From positions 50,915,313 through 50,979,312 of the forward strand of contig CM041298.1 in the NCBI GenBank assembly GCA_023052935.1: a stretch of DNA of 64,000 nt, written 5' to 3'. Source of the stretch: Piezodorus guildinii. Its lineage: Eukaryota > Arthropoda > Insecta > Hemiptera > Pentatomidae. The translations under genes were made by a program, and so were the position numbers. The notes beneath the pieces are model-generated. The model saw only the letters and a program-made list of their open reading frames with translations, was not told the origin of the DNA and did not search any database. Within the stretch, counting starts at the first letter, position 1. Every line of letters begins with the position of its first letter. Positions 11,325 through 24,800 of this stretch are shown in pieces.

Positions 11325-12859
11325 ATGTCGAATATGTCTGCTAGCAGTGGTAAGTACTATCATTTTACATCTCTGTTTAAGTACCTATGTTTATGATTAT
11401 TTATAAGTAGAGGTTTGTGAAATTAGATTTGTGATTTGCACAGATCTTGTCATATTCATTAGTTTCCTTATTTCATTAGGATTTTGAAGAATTTTATTTC
11501 AAGTATAGTTGTTTTACATTTTATCAGTTGCATTCTTATGCCACCCTTTAAAGTTTCTATTAGTTGTTGACTATACAGTTTCTTGTGTGTATACTATTTC
11601 AATTGGATTAAGGCTGTATGAAAATATTATACGACCTAATAATCTTTAACATAAGCAAGAGTCATTGTACAGTTGTATTGAATACAATTTTCTTATAGTT
11701 GTAATTGCTTTGACATTAAGACGTCTCTCAATGTGAAAACATATAAAAATTAAACATATTACATTTCTAGTTGGTTTAAAATCTTGGTTACCTTTTAAAC
11801 TAAACATTTGTGATATCTTGGTCAATCGTTACATACATTAATTTGACTTGGCATTAGATCACCGTTTATGATTAAATGATTGCAAGTTTATTAAAATGGT
11901 TTGGTTATTCCCCTTCTTGTTTTCTCTTTCAATCTCATAAAATTGAGAACTTGATTTTGATATGAGTTTCTCATCACAACTTATTCCACAGGAATGGTTA
12001 GTATTTAATTCTGCTGATTCCTTAAAACATTTTGCATCCCGGCTTGTGACTTTTTCAAAAATTACTTTTGGTTATCGTGATAATGATCTCAGTGATGTAT
12101 TGAAATAAAAGTCAACAATACAAAATAGAATAACAAAATATAACAATATATAACAAAATAGAATAACAAATAACAAAATAGAATTTTGTTATTATTGTTA
12201 CAGTTTTTATTAATTTCATAGAACAATTTTAGTAACATTTACTTTAACTGTAAGCCCTATATTGTAACAATAATATTACTAATAAAAGAATTAATGTGTC
12301 TCTCAAGGTGTTGTTTCCTTTTTGATCACCTTTTATCTGTTATCACATACAGATTAAGAAGATATGTACATTGATCTTTCTTATTACATTTACCATATCT
12401 TATTCTCTAATATGTCTATTTATTTAATTTAATAATTATTAAAGATACTGATCAAAACATACATACATTTATGTGTGTGTGTATATATATATATTATTAT
12501 TATTGTATTTTTTTTTGTTGCCAATGGTTTTTAAAAGTAAAGCTCATTACTAGAGCTAATAGTTAATAATTTTAATATACTTTCTATTTTACTCATTCAT
12601 CACCTCCTGATATACCCTGAATTTGTTCTAGATGGTAAAATCTTATATGATAAAATAATTATCAAACATAACAAACTTTAGACTTGTTGATATCATTGCC
12701 AGCATAAATCACGGTTTAATTTCTTTTAATAATTTTAGTTTCTCAGATTTATTTACACCTTAGTCTTGTAAATGCTACATTGCAAAAAAAATTTTTTTTT
12801 GAATATTTTACATGTGTAAGAAAAATATCACTCAATTCAGATATAAACGTATTTCTTAA

Positions 12860-12899
<40 letters not shown>

Positions 12900-15800
12900 T
12901 ATCTTTCACTTAACTATATATGAAATAAGTAAGGGAAAGCATTGCGATTGTGAAAATTTGAGTTTTTTAAAAATTTAGGATCACATTTTACTCCTTTATT
13001 TCATTTGTGACATTTCTTGTTCTTTACCAATTTTTATCCCAAAATTTTAATTAATTTTATGTTTCGAAACCCTTTGTTGTATTCATATCATATTAATATA
13101 TTCATATATTTATGTTATTTCCTACTGCTATCCAGGTGTTGACCATAAATATATATTAATGAGATATAAAGAGGACCAAGAGTTTTGATAAAGAACATTG
13201 ATGACGATTTTGAGATGAATAAAGAAAAAAACGATCCTTCGATAGTGGAAAAGAGATATCCCAAACATTAAAAATTAAATATGTAATTAAAGAGTTAATC
13301 GTCTTCTTCATATCTTATTAATAAGCAGTTGACTTGAGAACAATTTTAATTAAGATAGTTTTATGATAATATGAAATGATGAAACTTAAAGTGCCATTTT
13401 GTCTCCACAATGATTTAAATTAATAACGTAAATAAATGTAATCATTTTTACTTATTTCAAGCTTTGTTTGTTGATAAATTTCTCTATCATGCCCGGACGA
13501 GCATTCATGACTGCATATCTGCTTTAATTCTCTTCTCTATTTGTATTTAGTTATTTGATGTATTATATTTTATCAAATTTTATTAAAAGACTCTTGACCA
13601 AATTTTATGATCTACTTATTTAATAAATGGATTTTAGGAACCAATTAATTAAGTGGGTTCACTATAAATTATTGTGGGACTATACAAACCATTAATTGCT
13701 TTTTCTTTTTTAGATTAAATATAATCAATAGATACTGTTTGTTTGATTAGTTTATTAATAACTCAGTCTTGATATTCTTCTTATTTTATTAAAGAAACAT
13801 TTGCCTTTAGCAATCCTTGGCCTGCTAAATATCTGAGCTTCATTGTTTTTGGACTCTTCATGGGCTAAACTTATTCCGAGTTTTAAATGAATTTTCAGGA
13901 CACTGCCTTTTCCATCTACACTTAAGTCCTATTCTCAGCCTTACTCCATCTTGACAGTTTTCATAAACTTTTTATTTGTGTTGCTGTCCTTGCTTCCATT
14001 CTATCCCTGAGCACTAAACAAGTGACCTAGCTGCTTCCACCTCTCAATTCCCGTAAAAGAGAATGTGCTCATATCGCCAGGGTTTATATGCCTCCAGAGT
14101 TTTCTATGAAATGGCATTACAACCCTGTGATGGGTCCTGGACTCCTCTTCCATTCGGCTTGGTTTTGGGCCGCTGCCTTCCGATTTCGAACTCCAAGCAG
14201 GGCTAAGGATTTCCTATTCCAGGACTCTTTTTGGCATATCGTTATAACTCATCCGTGCAACATGTCCTGCCCACTCAAGGTGTCCCAACCTCCCCAAACC
14301 ATTAAGTATACATAACTGTCAACACATTCGAACCTAAACAGGCCTACTTTGGAATGTCCTTCTCTTCCTCTTTAGTCTTGCCTACATTGACACTAAGATC
14401 AAGTTTTTCGGCTGCGCCCTCCAATTTCGGCTTTTATTTATGCTTAGAAGATTTTTAATATCGCTCTTTTAGTAATTTTCTCAAGTGCTCTCTTTTCACA
14501 CTTTTCTCAGCCCTTCTGACCTCCTTCTAAACAGTATTAGTGCGATTAGTGTACCTCATTACAATGTTCTTATAGGCTACTTTTTTATTATTGGTCATCA
14601 GTTTTTAATCTTTATTGAAACCATTAAGATCTAACTTATTTGGATTTTAGTCCTATAGTCACTTAATTAAAATTCTATAGTCCTATAGTCACTTAATTAA
14701 AATATCACCAGGTTTTAATGTGTGTTTCTCTTTAATGACCGCACCCCCCAACCATCTTCCTCATCTAATTTCTCAACTGTCAACTAAACTACATCATTAT
14801 AAACTACAAATTAATTGTGATCCTCAAGCTTGTTTAAATAAACCATTTCCAAGCCTGATTATGACTATTACGTACAACTGTTATCTTTCTATTAATTGTT
14901 AAAACACTCTAGTTGTGGTCTTTCTTGGCTAGTAGTAGTGATGTTGGCTCCCTCTTAAGATCTGGGACTTGTCTTGTGCATGAAAATTATAAGGATGCAG
15001 CCCCTTTCCATTTGGTTTTCTCCATATATATTCTTAACATAAGTCCTACCTGTCACAAAGGTTGCAAGCCTGTTCCAATTATTATTTCTCACTAAATTCA
15101 TCTGTACTCGAATAGAATAGAATAAAGTTTATTAATGACCTGTTACATTTATTAGGAGGAACTGGTCATCTCTTACAATGAACAGGAATTGTATATACAT
15201 ATATTACTGATATTAATGCTATTTTACTAGTTTAAATCCTCATCAGAATAAAATAAAACATCAAACTTGAGATTAAAATTAAAATAAATAAACATAAAAG
15301 GGAATTTCAACTCTCCATTATTCTTTTCGCATAAATGTTTCTAATACTCTTTATATAGTGTAGATTTTAATAACGCAAAATTTAAAGTACATTATTTACG
15401 AATAGTAGTGAATCCTTCTAACATAATAATATAATGTTTTTAAACTTTAAATTATTCCTTATTTAATATTTTTCTTATTTTTTTTTTTTTGTTTAAGTGA
15501 GTAATTTAAATTAATTTTTTTTATTTAACAGTTCTAAATGCAATTACTATGAATGATTTATTGATAATTCATGTTTTATGTTTCGGAATTAGTAATGTGT
15601 ATTTAGAGGCTTTATTATTTCTATTATGAATGTTGTGTAAGAAGATAATATTTGAGTAAAGATAGCTCGGGGCTTTGTACTTTAATATTTTACATGTAAT
15701 TGTTAATAAATTAAATATTTTTCTTGACCTAATCTTCATCCAGTTTAACTGCTTGTAGTAGGGTGTGATATGTCGACCTATTAGGGTTTGTGTTATGTAA

Positions 15801-18800
15801 CGTACAGCTGCATTCTGGGCTCTTAATAAAATCCCCTCATTTCCTTTCCCCTATAACCTGTACCTCTACAACCCATGAAGGGTCTTGGGCTCAATACTTG
15901 TAGAGATAATACTGTTTCATTGCCAACAGCCGTGCAAGGAGGTGATTAGGCCTTGATCACCCTCACCCATCAGGTATAACCTTCTACTACATGTTAGACT
16001 AAAAATCATTATTTTAGATTTTGATACATTTAGAGTTAGCTTCCATTTTACCAAATATCTCTCCAATCTAACTATATTTCTCGTAATTATAATGTTAAGT
16101 CAATAAAAACAAAAATGTCATTTGCGGAAAATAATAAATTTACTTTAGCTGGTATTTTTTTTCTCTTATTCTTATGTTTTGACATTAATAACAATTGTGA
16201 TTAAACCTATATTATCTTTTGTATTTATTGTTACTTTGGTTAGTAATTGTGAATACTTATGAACTTTCAGATTCAAGCGATGAAAGTTCAAATGATCATA
16301 GTGAGGCACCCTATGGTGATCCAGGAAGCCACCTGTCTTCTGATGATGGCTACTTAGAAGTAGTCGAGTCCGAAAATGTTACGATTAATTATCAAGACGA
16401 ATCTCCCTTTCACTCTCCGCCAGATGGAAAAAAATATCCCGAGTACTCTCTTAGCAATAGAAACTCACAGTCAGTATACGAAGGAGCATCACATTTTTAT
16501 AATTCGTTTGGTTCAGAAAAAAGTGATGAACCTTCATATTCACTTGAGGATTCACCTAAGAATTCTTCACCTTTTCATTACAATGAATCGGAACAGTCAT
16601 TTAGTTCACCGTTTCAAGAAAAACCAAAAAAGAAGAAAGAAAAATCTTCTAAAAATAATGAATTTGAATCCCATAGTAAAAACAAAAAAAAGAAACATGA
16701 TTACCAGGACTTTTTAGGAAATTCTAAGAAACAAAGTAATAATTCATCAGGAAGTACAAGAAGTGAAAATTTAGCCCCTTCGAAGGGAAAAAAGTCTTCT
16801 AATTTATCAGATAGTTCTGATAACTCGGACGATCAGGTCATGAATAATTATCTAAAAAAAGATGCCAAAGGAACCAAAAGAAAAAGACAAAATCATGTTG
16901 AATCTTCAGGTCTCAAGAAAAGAATCGAATCTAGCAACAAAGGAAATCTATTGATGGTATGTACTCCTTCATTGTGTTTTATTATATTTTGTATCCTATT
17001 GTATGACCATAAATATAGCATCTACTTCTTATTTAGAAAAAAATGGGCTACCGGGAAGGCGAAGGTCTTGGTAAACATGCACAAGGAAGAGTAGACCCTG
17101 TTGAATTATCTAATCAAAAAGGACGTCGAGGTTTGGGACTTTCATTACCAGGTTTAGATGGACAAACTATTGAATGGGACCCCTCCTTGGAGGTAATTAT
17201 TGCTTTTATAACTAATAATGTAACACTTTCATTCACTCTTTATTGTAATGGTAAATAAAAATCTGTTACATTTTAGGAAATTAATGAAAAGGAACCTATA
17301 GACTGGTTAGAAAATTTTGATATGCATACTTTAAATTTTGAAACCATGGTCGAAGATTGGATTAATGAAGGCCCTAAAAATTTAAATATTGAAACAATGA
17401 CTGAATTCATTGATGAGGAGTTATTAAGTAACATCTTGAAGAAGAAGGTAGGAATAGTATTAGTTTTTTGTATTTATTTTAAAGTAATTAAAAAATTATC
17501 GAAAATTAAATAATGTGCTATTTTACATTTTCTTTCTTCTTTTTTTAGAGTATTTTTGACAATTTATCTGAAGATGAACTGAGGAGAGCTGTCACCAGGA
17601 GTAATCCATTTGAAAGTATAAGAAAGGGTATATTTTTAAATCGTGCAGCACTCAAGATGGCAAATATGGATTTTGCATTTGATTTTATGTTCACCAACCC
17701 AAGATATCGTAATGATGTGAGTGTCTTTAAAATACAATTTAATTTAAAATAAATATTTTATAGAGTCTTTAGAGCTTAATATAACTTTTAGATCACTTTT
17801 TTAATTTTTTTTATTTTATATTATATTTTTTATTAGTTTGAATATAGCTAAGGAACATTTTTATTTTGTTTGTTTTTAGAGCCCTATGGTTCGTGAGAAT
17901 GAGTTATTATACTTTGCTGATGTATGTGCTGGTCCTGGTGGATTTTCTGAATATGTCCTCCATAGAAAAAATTGGCATGCTAAAGGCATAGGTTTTACTC
18001 TCAAAGGTGATAATGATTTCAAACTACAAGATTTTCTCGCTGGACCTAGTGAAACATTTGAACCTTATTATGGTAATATATTCAATTTCTTTATTTTTTT
18101 TTTGTTATATATCAAAAACAATTTTGGTCATTTTATACTTATTTGATTTCATATTTACAGGAGAAAAAGGAGATGGAAATATTTTCGACCCGATCAATAT
18201 TTCAAGTCTTACTGACTTTGTTATGAAAGTTACGGAAGGCAAAGGAGTACATTTCATGATGGCTGATGGTGTAAGTATAGCTATCAATGTCTTTTTACAA
18301 ATATTTTTTAAATTAACTATCTTAAATATACTAATAGATTGTTTGTCTTCTATTATTTCAGGGTTTCTCGGTCAAGGGTCAGGAGAATATTCAAGAATTA
18401 TTATCAAAACAGTTGTATCTATGTCAGTTTTTAGTTGCTTTGAACATAGTTCGAGAAGAAGGGCATTTCGTCTGTAAAATATTTGACCTTTTTTCCGAAT
18501 TTAGTGCTGGTTTGATTTATTTAATGCATAAGGCATTCCATAAAATTTCGATATTCAAGCCGAACACAAGCCGCCCTGCCAATTCAGAAAGGTATAGTAT
18601 TGAATAATGATTATCTTTCATAAAAAACCTCAATATCATACTAAACATTTTTGATATTAATTCTTTGTTTGAATTTCAGATATATCATATGCAAACACAA
18701 GATAAGAGGTTGTGAATCCATTAGAGATTATCTGTTCGAAATCAACTCAAGATTGTGGAGCTTGGGTGCCAATTCTAAAATTGATGTAAATGGAATCGTA

Positions 18801-21800
18801 CCATTAGAGATTATTAAAGACGACCTAGAATTTTTTAATTATTTAAGGGATTCCAATAATAGGTAAGTGTCATATCTTTTTATTTTCAACAATTTTATTC
18901 ATTAATATATACTATTCATATAATTACTAAGATCCTACTATAATATTTTTCAGGTTAGGGAATCGTCAAATTGTCAATTTAGATAAAATCGCTGCTTATT
19001 ATCAAGACCCAAACCTTCATGAAACGTTACAGTCTGAATTAAGGGTGCGTTGCATGGAGTTGTGGCAGGTTCCTGCTGGTCCAAGAAAAGCTGATCAGAG
19101 ATCTGATAATGAAATTACTAAAGCCATAATGCAGTCCATTTTAAAGGAAAAATTCAGACCAGAAGAAGGTATGTACCACAATAGTATCCAACTTGTCATG
19201 ATTATTGCATTCCAAACAAATTTTATTAATAATTTAATTTTAGTTCCAAGAATACTCAACCTTAAGGGAGAAAACTTGTTTCCAGAAAATATCGACAAGA
19301 TTTTCCAGTATTCTATCTTGGATTGGAACTGCATTCCATTAGGATCAGACAAACTTTGCTTTTTATTAGGTGATTATAAAATTGTATTTTTTTTACACAT
19401 AAGTAAGGAAATATTCTTATTCTTATGAAAAATGTTATACTTTTATATTCACTGTATTATTAATTAGTTAAGATATACATTAAAAATGAATACATTGATG
19501 CATATTAAACAGTGATTTTATATAAATATTATTGTTACAGGTCTAGGAAAGAATAAGGTTTATCGTTGGGCTCAGACAAAATGGGAGTATGAGTCTAATT
19601 TAGAATTGACTCCAGGGACTCTGATATATGGAGAATTCATGCCTGAATATAGAGGCAATGGAATGAAACAGACAAAAATAAATGCTTTTCACATCATTGA
19701 TGGACTTTCGCTCGGCCATCAACCTATTTCACATTATCCTTATAATGAGAGATTGGATAAGTTAAATTTGTACGTGAAAGCTCTTAAAAAGTGGAATAAT
19801 AATAACTTGTGTCCGCTCCGTGTCAAGAACCCAACACCGTTAAAAGACATTTACAGTTTATTTGAAAGGTAATTATCATCTAATTTTGATATTCTTTGGT
19901 TAGAATTGTTTACCTATTACAAGCAAAAGTGTATTTTAATTTTTTTTTCTATAACGTTTTTTGTGTTATTTTCATAAATTGTCTCACTTGTTTTCTATTT
20001 AATAAAAGATCTTAAATTTTCATTTTCTCAAACATTATTTGTATTTTTTTTTTTATAAATAATTTTCAAAGCAGTATATTAATATTATTAATTACATTTG
20101 TAAAGTTATTTTTGCCTGATAACTTTATTAAAAGTAATGTAATGATCATAGGCTTTTATTATATTGGGTTGTGTCACATGAAATGTCCGTTTTCAAGGTT
20201 AAGGATTTTATTAAAAATACAATATGGAAACAAGATAATTTTATTCGAAGTATTTACCTTCTTTTTCTACACATTTTTCCCAATGTGACACCAACTTGTT
20301 TATTCCCTACCAACTGAAAAACTCTTGAGCTTTGAAGTGAAACAAAATCTGAAAACGCACTTTTCACTTGATCATCATTTTCCAAAAGTTTTCCTTTGTC
20401 GAAGTTGTCTAAATTCCTGAACAGATGGTAATCTGTTGGAGACAAGTCGGGAGAATATGGTGGGTGCAGAAGAACTTCGTAGTCCAGTTCTTTCAATTTT
20501 TGCACGATATGTTTTGAAACATGGGGTCTAGCGTTGTCATGAGGTACTGTCATGTATCGAGCTTTTTTTACTTTCCCAATACATTTTAAATGTATGGAAA
20601 CAGTAGATGCACTTGCATTTAGTTGTGCTGAGAGTCTTTTAACTGTTTAGTAGGGGTTTCCTTCTCCTGTATGTTTGAGGACATCCTTGTCTATTACGGA
20701 CGGAGGTCTTCCTTGGGGCAAGTTTTCCAAGTCGGTATCCCTAGCTGAAAACTTAGCTAACCAACAGCGAATGGTCCGTTCATTAACACTCCCTTTCCCA
20801 AACTCCTTGCAAATATTTCTAGCGGCCTCAGCTGCTGAATGGCCGAGTTTAAACTCGTACAAAAATATTACTCGAAAATCGCGTGTTTCCATGTTCATAT
20901 TTGGAGGTATACTAAAAAGTGGGTAATTGATTGGGAAGCTAATGTTTATAATTCAAAGGTAGAGTATTAGTAACTGTTTACTTTAAATATGTAAACATTC
21001 GGAAGAAAACAACAGAGACCTGCAAAATCCTTTATGTATTTCAGAAACTATAAAAACGGACATTTCATGTGAAACAACCCAATATTAACTTTTGATAATC
21101 TTATAGTTATTATTGTTCCAAGATGTTTTTATAATAGTAATTAAAATTTAATGTGATATGTTCTAGGGTTGAGGAGCACTTACTGAAATCTTCTAATTAC
21201 CAAACATGCCTGTATGATCATGACTACAACTACTATATGCAATTGAAAGGAATGGTCTTCATTAGAACCACAAGAGGTAAGTTTCATTTTTAAGTAATAT
21301 TAATTTTTCTAATCCTAAAATCTTATGATCTAAAAATATGTATAATTAATAACTATGTCAGTTTATGGATTTATTACAACTTTCCATTTATTTTAACAAC
21401 TTATGTACGATTAAAAAATATTTTTTTTTTCTAAAATCATGTGCACTGTAAAGAATATAACTTGTTCGATACTGTACAACAGCGGAAACATAGAACTACC
21501 ATAACCTTCCTGTTTAAAAATAACATATGTTCATAAATTTATGGGTTTTTACAACAACTTTATATCAACTTGTATGACTTATTTTATCGCATATTAACTT
21601 TTCTAAAATCTTGCGCTTTCCAATGGTATATTCTATGTCTCTGTTACTACATATATATCAGGAAAGATTTTTCGATGCCTTGCTATGAACAAATTTAATT
21701 TTCGCATCTATAGAAAAACTTAATTGCAATGTATTTTACTTACAAAAGGGAAAGAATGCCCTAGATTATAGTAGAAAACTAATTAATTCTGTCGCATGGT

Positions 21801-24800
21801 TTAGTAGGAGAAACCAAGAATCGCGTTATTATTTTATATAGAGAGAGATTTATCAAGTTGTTAATTCTAAATTTAACTAAGAAATCTAGGCTAATGGCAC
21901 AGCTTTAAACATTTAGTAAAAAATATATCCAGTATTGAATTATAATATTACATGATATTATATTTTAAACCTTATACTAACTACTTAAAAAAATGGAAAA
22001 TACTTTTAAAAAAAATTATATATATAAGCAATATATTAATATTATTTCTGTAAACAAATCTGATAAATAATTCAAGAAGGATTTTATTTTCAAGTTTTAT
22101 TATGTTACTTGCTGTTTTGTCTTAATATTTAACTAAAGAGACTTATATGGACATTTTCTATTGTTATAGAACCTTGGAGGCGTCATCTGAGCAAGAAGCA
22201 CAATTGCCACTATTATTATAATTCAGCAGACAAGACTTCAGTATTCGAATGGCATAGACCAGTTGAAGCAAATGCAAGTGCATTGTAAGTATAAATCACA
22301 TTTTATCTATTAATCTCTTTGTTTTAAATGTTATTTAAAATGTATGTACACTTCTTCAAAACATTTGTTATTCCCAACAAACCTACCTCAACACATCTAT
22401 TTTCCTCCGAAGTTATTCCTGAGGAATCTTCCCTCTCACCGACCTAATTTTTCAATTTATGTTTAATATTTATATAATTTACCTGATGTAATTCCTTGAT
22501 AGCATTTCCAACTTATAATATCAACCCTTATCCTCCACTTTGACTTAGGATATCTAGTGCATCAAGGTCTATCTAGAGAACAGTATAGGATTAAGATTGA
22601 TAAATTGCTTCATTATTATTATTATTTATTTGGCTAGACTTGATAGAAAGGAATATTTCTGAAGAGGAAGAGATTCTACTCCAACCACTTTAAAGTTTAT
22701 TTTCCTTTGAATGTTCCTATTGAATATTAAAGAAGCTATGATTTTTGGAGTGTTCAGCCGCACAGATTTTTAGACTCTGTTTGTTACAGGTCTCAATGAC
22801 CCATTCTCTTTCCTCCTGTGATTCTACACATGACTTTCCTTTCAAATATCTCAATCTCCTTTTCATTTTTCTTCTTGAGTTTTTTTATTTTGGATCTATA
22901 CTACTATATTTTGGTTATTAGGCACATGATGGTCTTATCAATCTGTTGGTCACTCACAAAATTAGGCGTAGGGAGTGATGAACCCCCCTGAGAAACGCGA
23001 GTGTAATCCTTCCATTTTACGCCATGAGGCAAAGGGCCTTCACGGCCTGTCGTGCCTCTGGAAGAAGAAGTGGTTTTTCTGCTAAGTCCAAACAACACTT
23101 GCATACCAAGATTATCCTATTTTTGATTTCCTGTACTGTATTATCCTGTGTGACTGTTAAACCCAGATGTAAACTTGGCCACTTTTTTTGAACCTTTATG
23201 ATCCAATTGTCACTGTGTCTCCTGCTATGAGCACTTATGCAGAACACTACATATTTAGTTTTGCCACTATCGACATTTAGTTCCAGTGGCTTTGTTGATT
23301 CTTGCTTGACTACATACTGCTGGTAATGACTGGCCGGCAATATGTTTATCATCAGTTCATAAGCTGATAAAGGTGGTTAAATACAGTACCTCTAGCCTAA
23401 GTAGATAAGCCAGACCTCGTTGTCTTATTCATTTTCCAGCACTGACTTTGTCAGTCATATTTCTGTTGATTTGTACTGAGCACTATAGGTTCTTCATAGT
23501 TATGGTTAGTGAGCGTAATAAGCTTGGCAGGTATTCCAAAGTCTTTTAATGCTTTAAAACCCTCTTATCTAATTATTCTGTCCCTACTTGCCTGGTCTTA
23601 GTGTAATCATTTTCTCTCTCCAGAATTCTGCAAAGGCTTGAAGGCTCAAGATCTAGTCAATTACCGATTTTCTCCTTTCTGAAGCTGTAGTAGTGTATGG
23701 ACCTAGTATCCTGTTTGTTTAGCATAATATATTGTTTAACATCTTGTATGAGATGATAGCAAAGAAATGTCTCGATAATTACTATAAATCATTCTGTTCC
23801 CCTTTTGGGTCGGAATAAAAAAAGTTCTATTTCAGGTCAATGGAATCCCCTTAACTTTGATAAGTTTACTGCTGTCTCAATATTTGAGTAGTTTCACTGA
23901 GAGTCTGTGTTTTTTAGATGTTATTTAGTCTACTCCTTTTTTTCTCTTTGCTCCAAAATGTTCATTACTCTTGACATACCTACCTTATCACAAATAGTGA
24001 TTGTCACATCTGAAAGTGTAAAATTATTTGTCTGTAAGAGAGGGTCTCAGGTCCTAAGAAAATAAAAATTAATTAATCAACACCACTAATTCTCTCTTGA
24101 AGTATTGCTCAGGGATTTTCCCTCTTACCAACCATATTTTCTATTTGGATGACCTTCTGATTCCATTGGACACCCGAAAAGGACTAATTTACTATTTCAA
24201 AGGATATGCCCGATTTTTATATTTTAAGGACTGCTTTAATTTGATTTTTTTTATTTTTAGTTAAAGTCGCCATTCTTGTTGAAAGGATTCTTAACAATTG
24301 ACATTTATTGTAACCAGGATACGGTTGAAATGGAAGAGAACCTCCATTTTGACTCGATTCTCCCTTTAAAAGGATGCAAATCGAAATAACTCACTGGTAG
24401 CTAGGATTACCACACTAAAAAGGACACTTGTTTCATATCCCAACTCTCTTCCTGATGCAAGAATTGGTCTGAAATAACTTAAGTCTAACTGTCTATATTA
24501 GGGTGGGTGAGGTGGATTACGCCCAAAAAGGACTAATTTTACTATTTCAAAGGATATGCCCGATTTTCATATTTTAAGGACTGTTTTAATTTGATTTTTT
24601 TTAATTTTAAGTTAAAGTCCCCATTCTCATTGAAAGGATTCTTAACAATTGACATTTATCTATCTAGAAAATGCATCACCATCTTCTATTATTTTTTTTT
24701 TATCCTCACACTTCCACAAGATGTCTAGTGGTGTATGGAGATCTTTTTAGTGAACTGGAAATGATACTAAGATTCATATATTGATTGTATACCCAGATGC

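Noticed and set aside
16376..16717. 113-codon + strand ORF inside CMTR1 exon 2
   Set aside because: It is a shadow in a second frame of the lysine/serine-rich exon. The in-frame reading joins exons 1 and 3.
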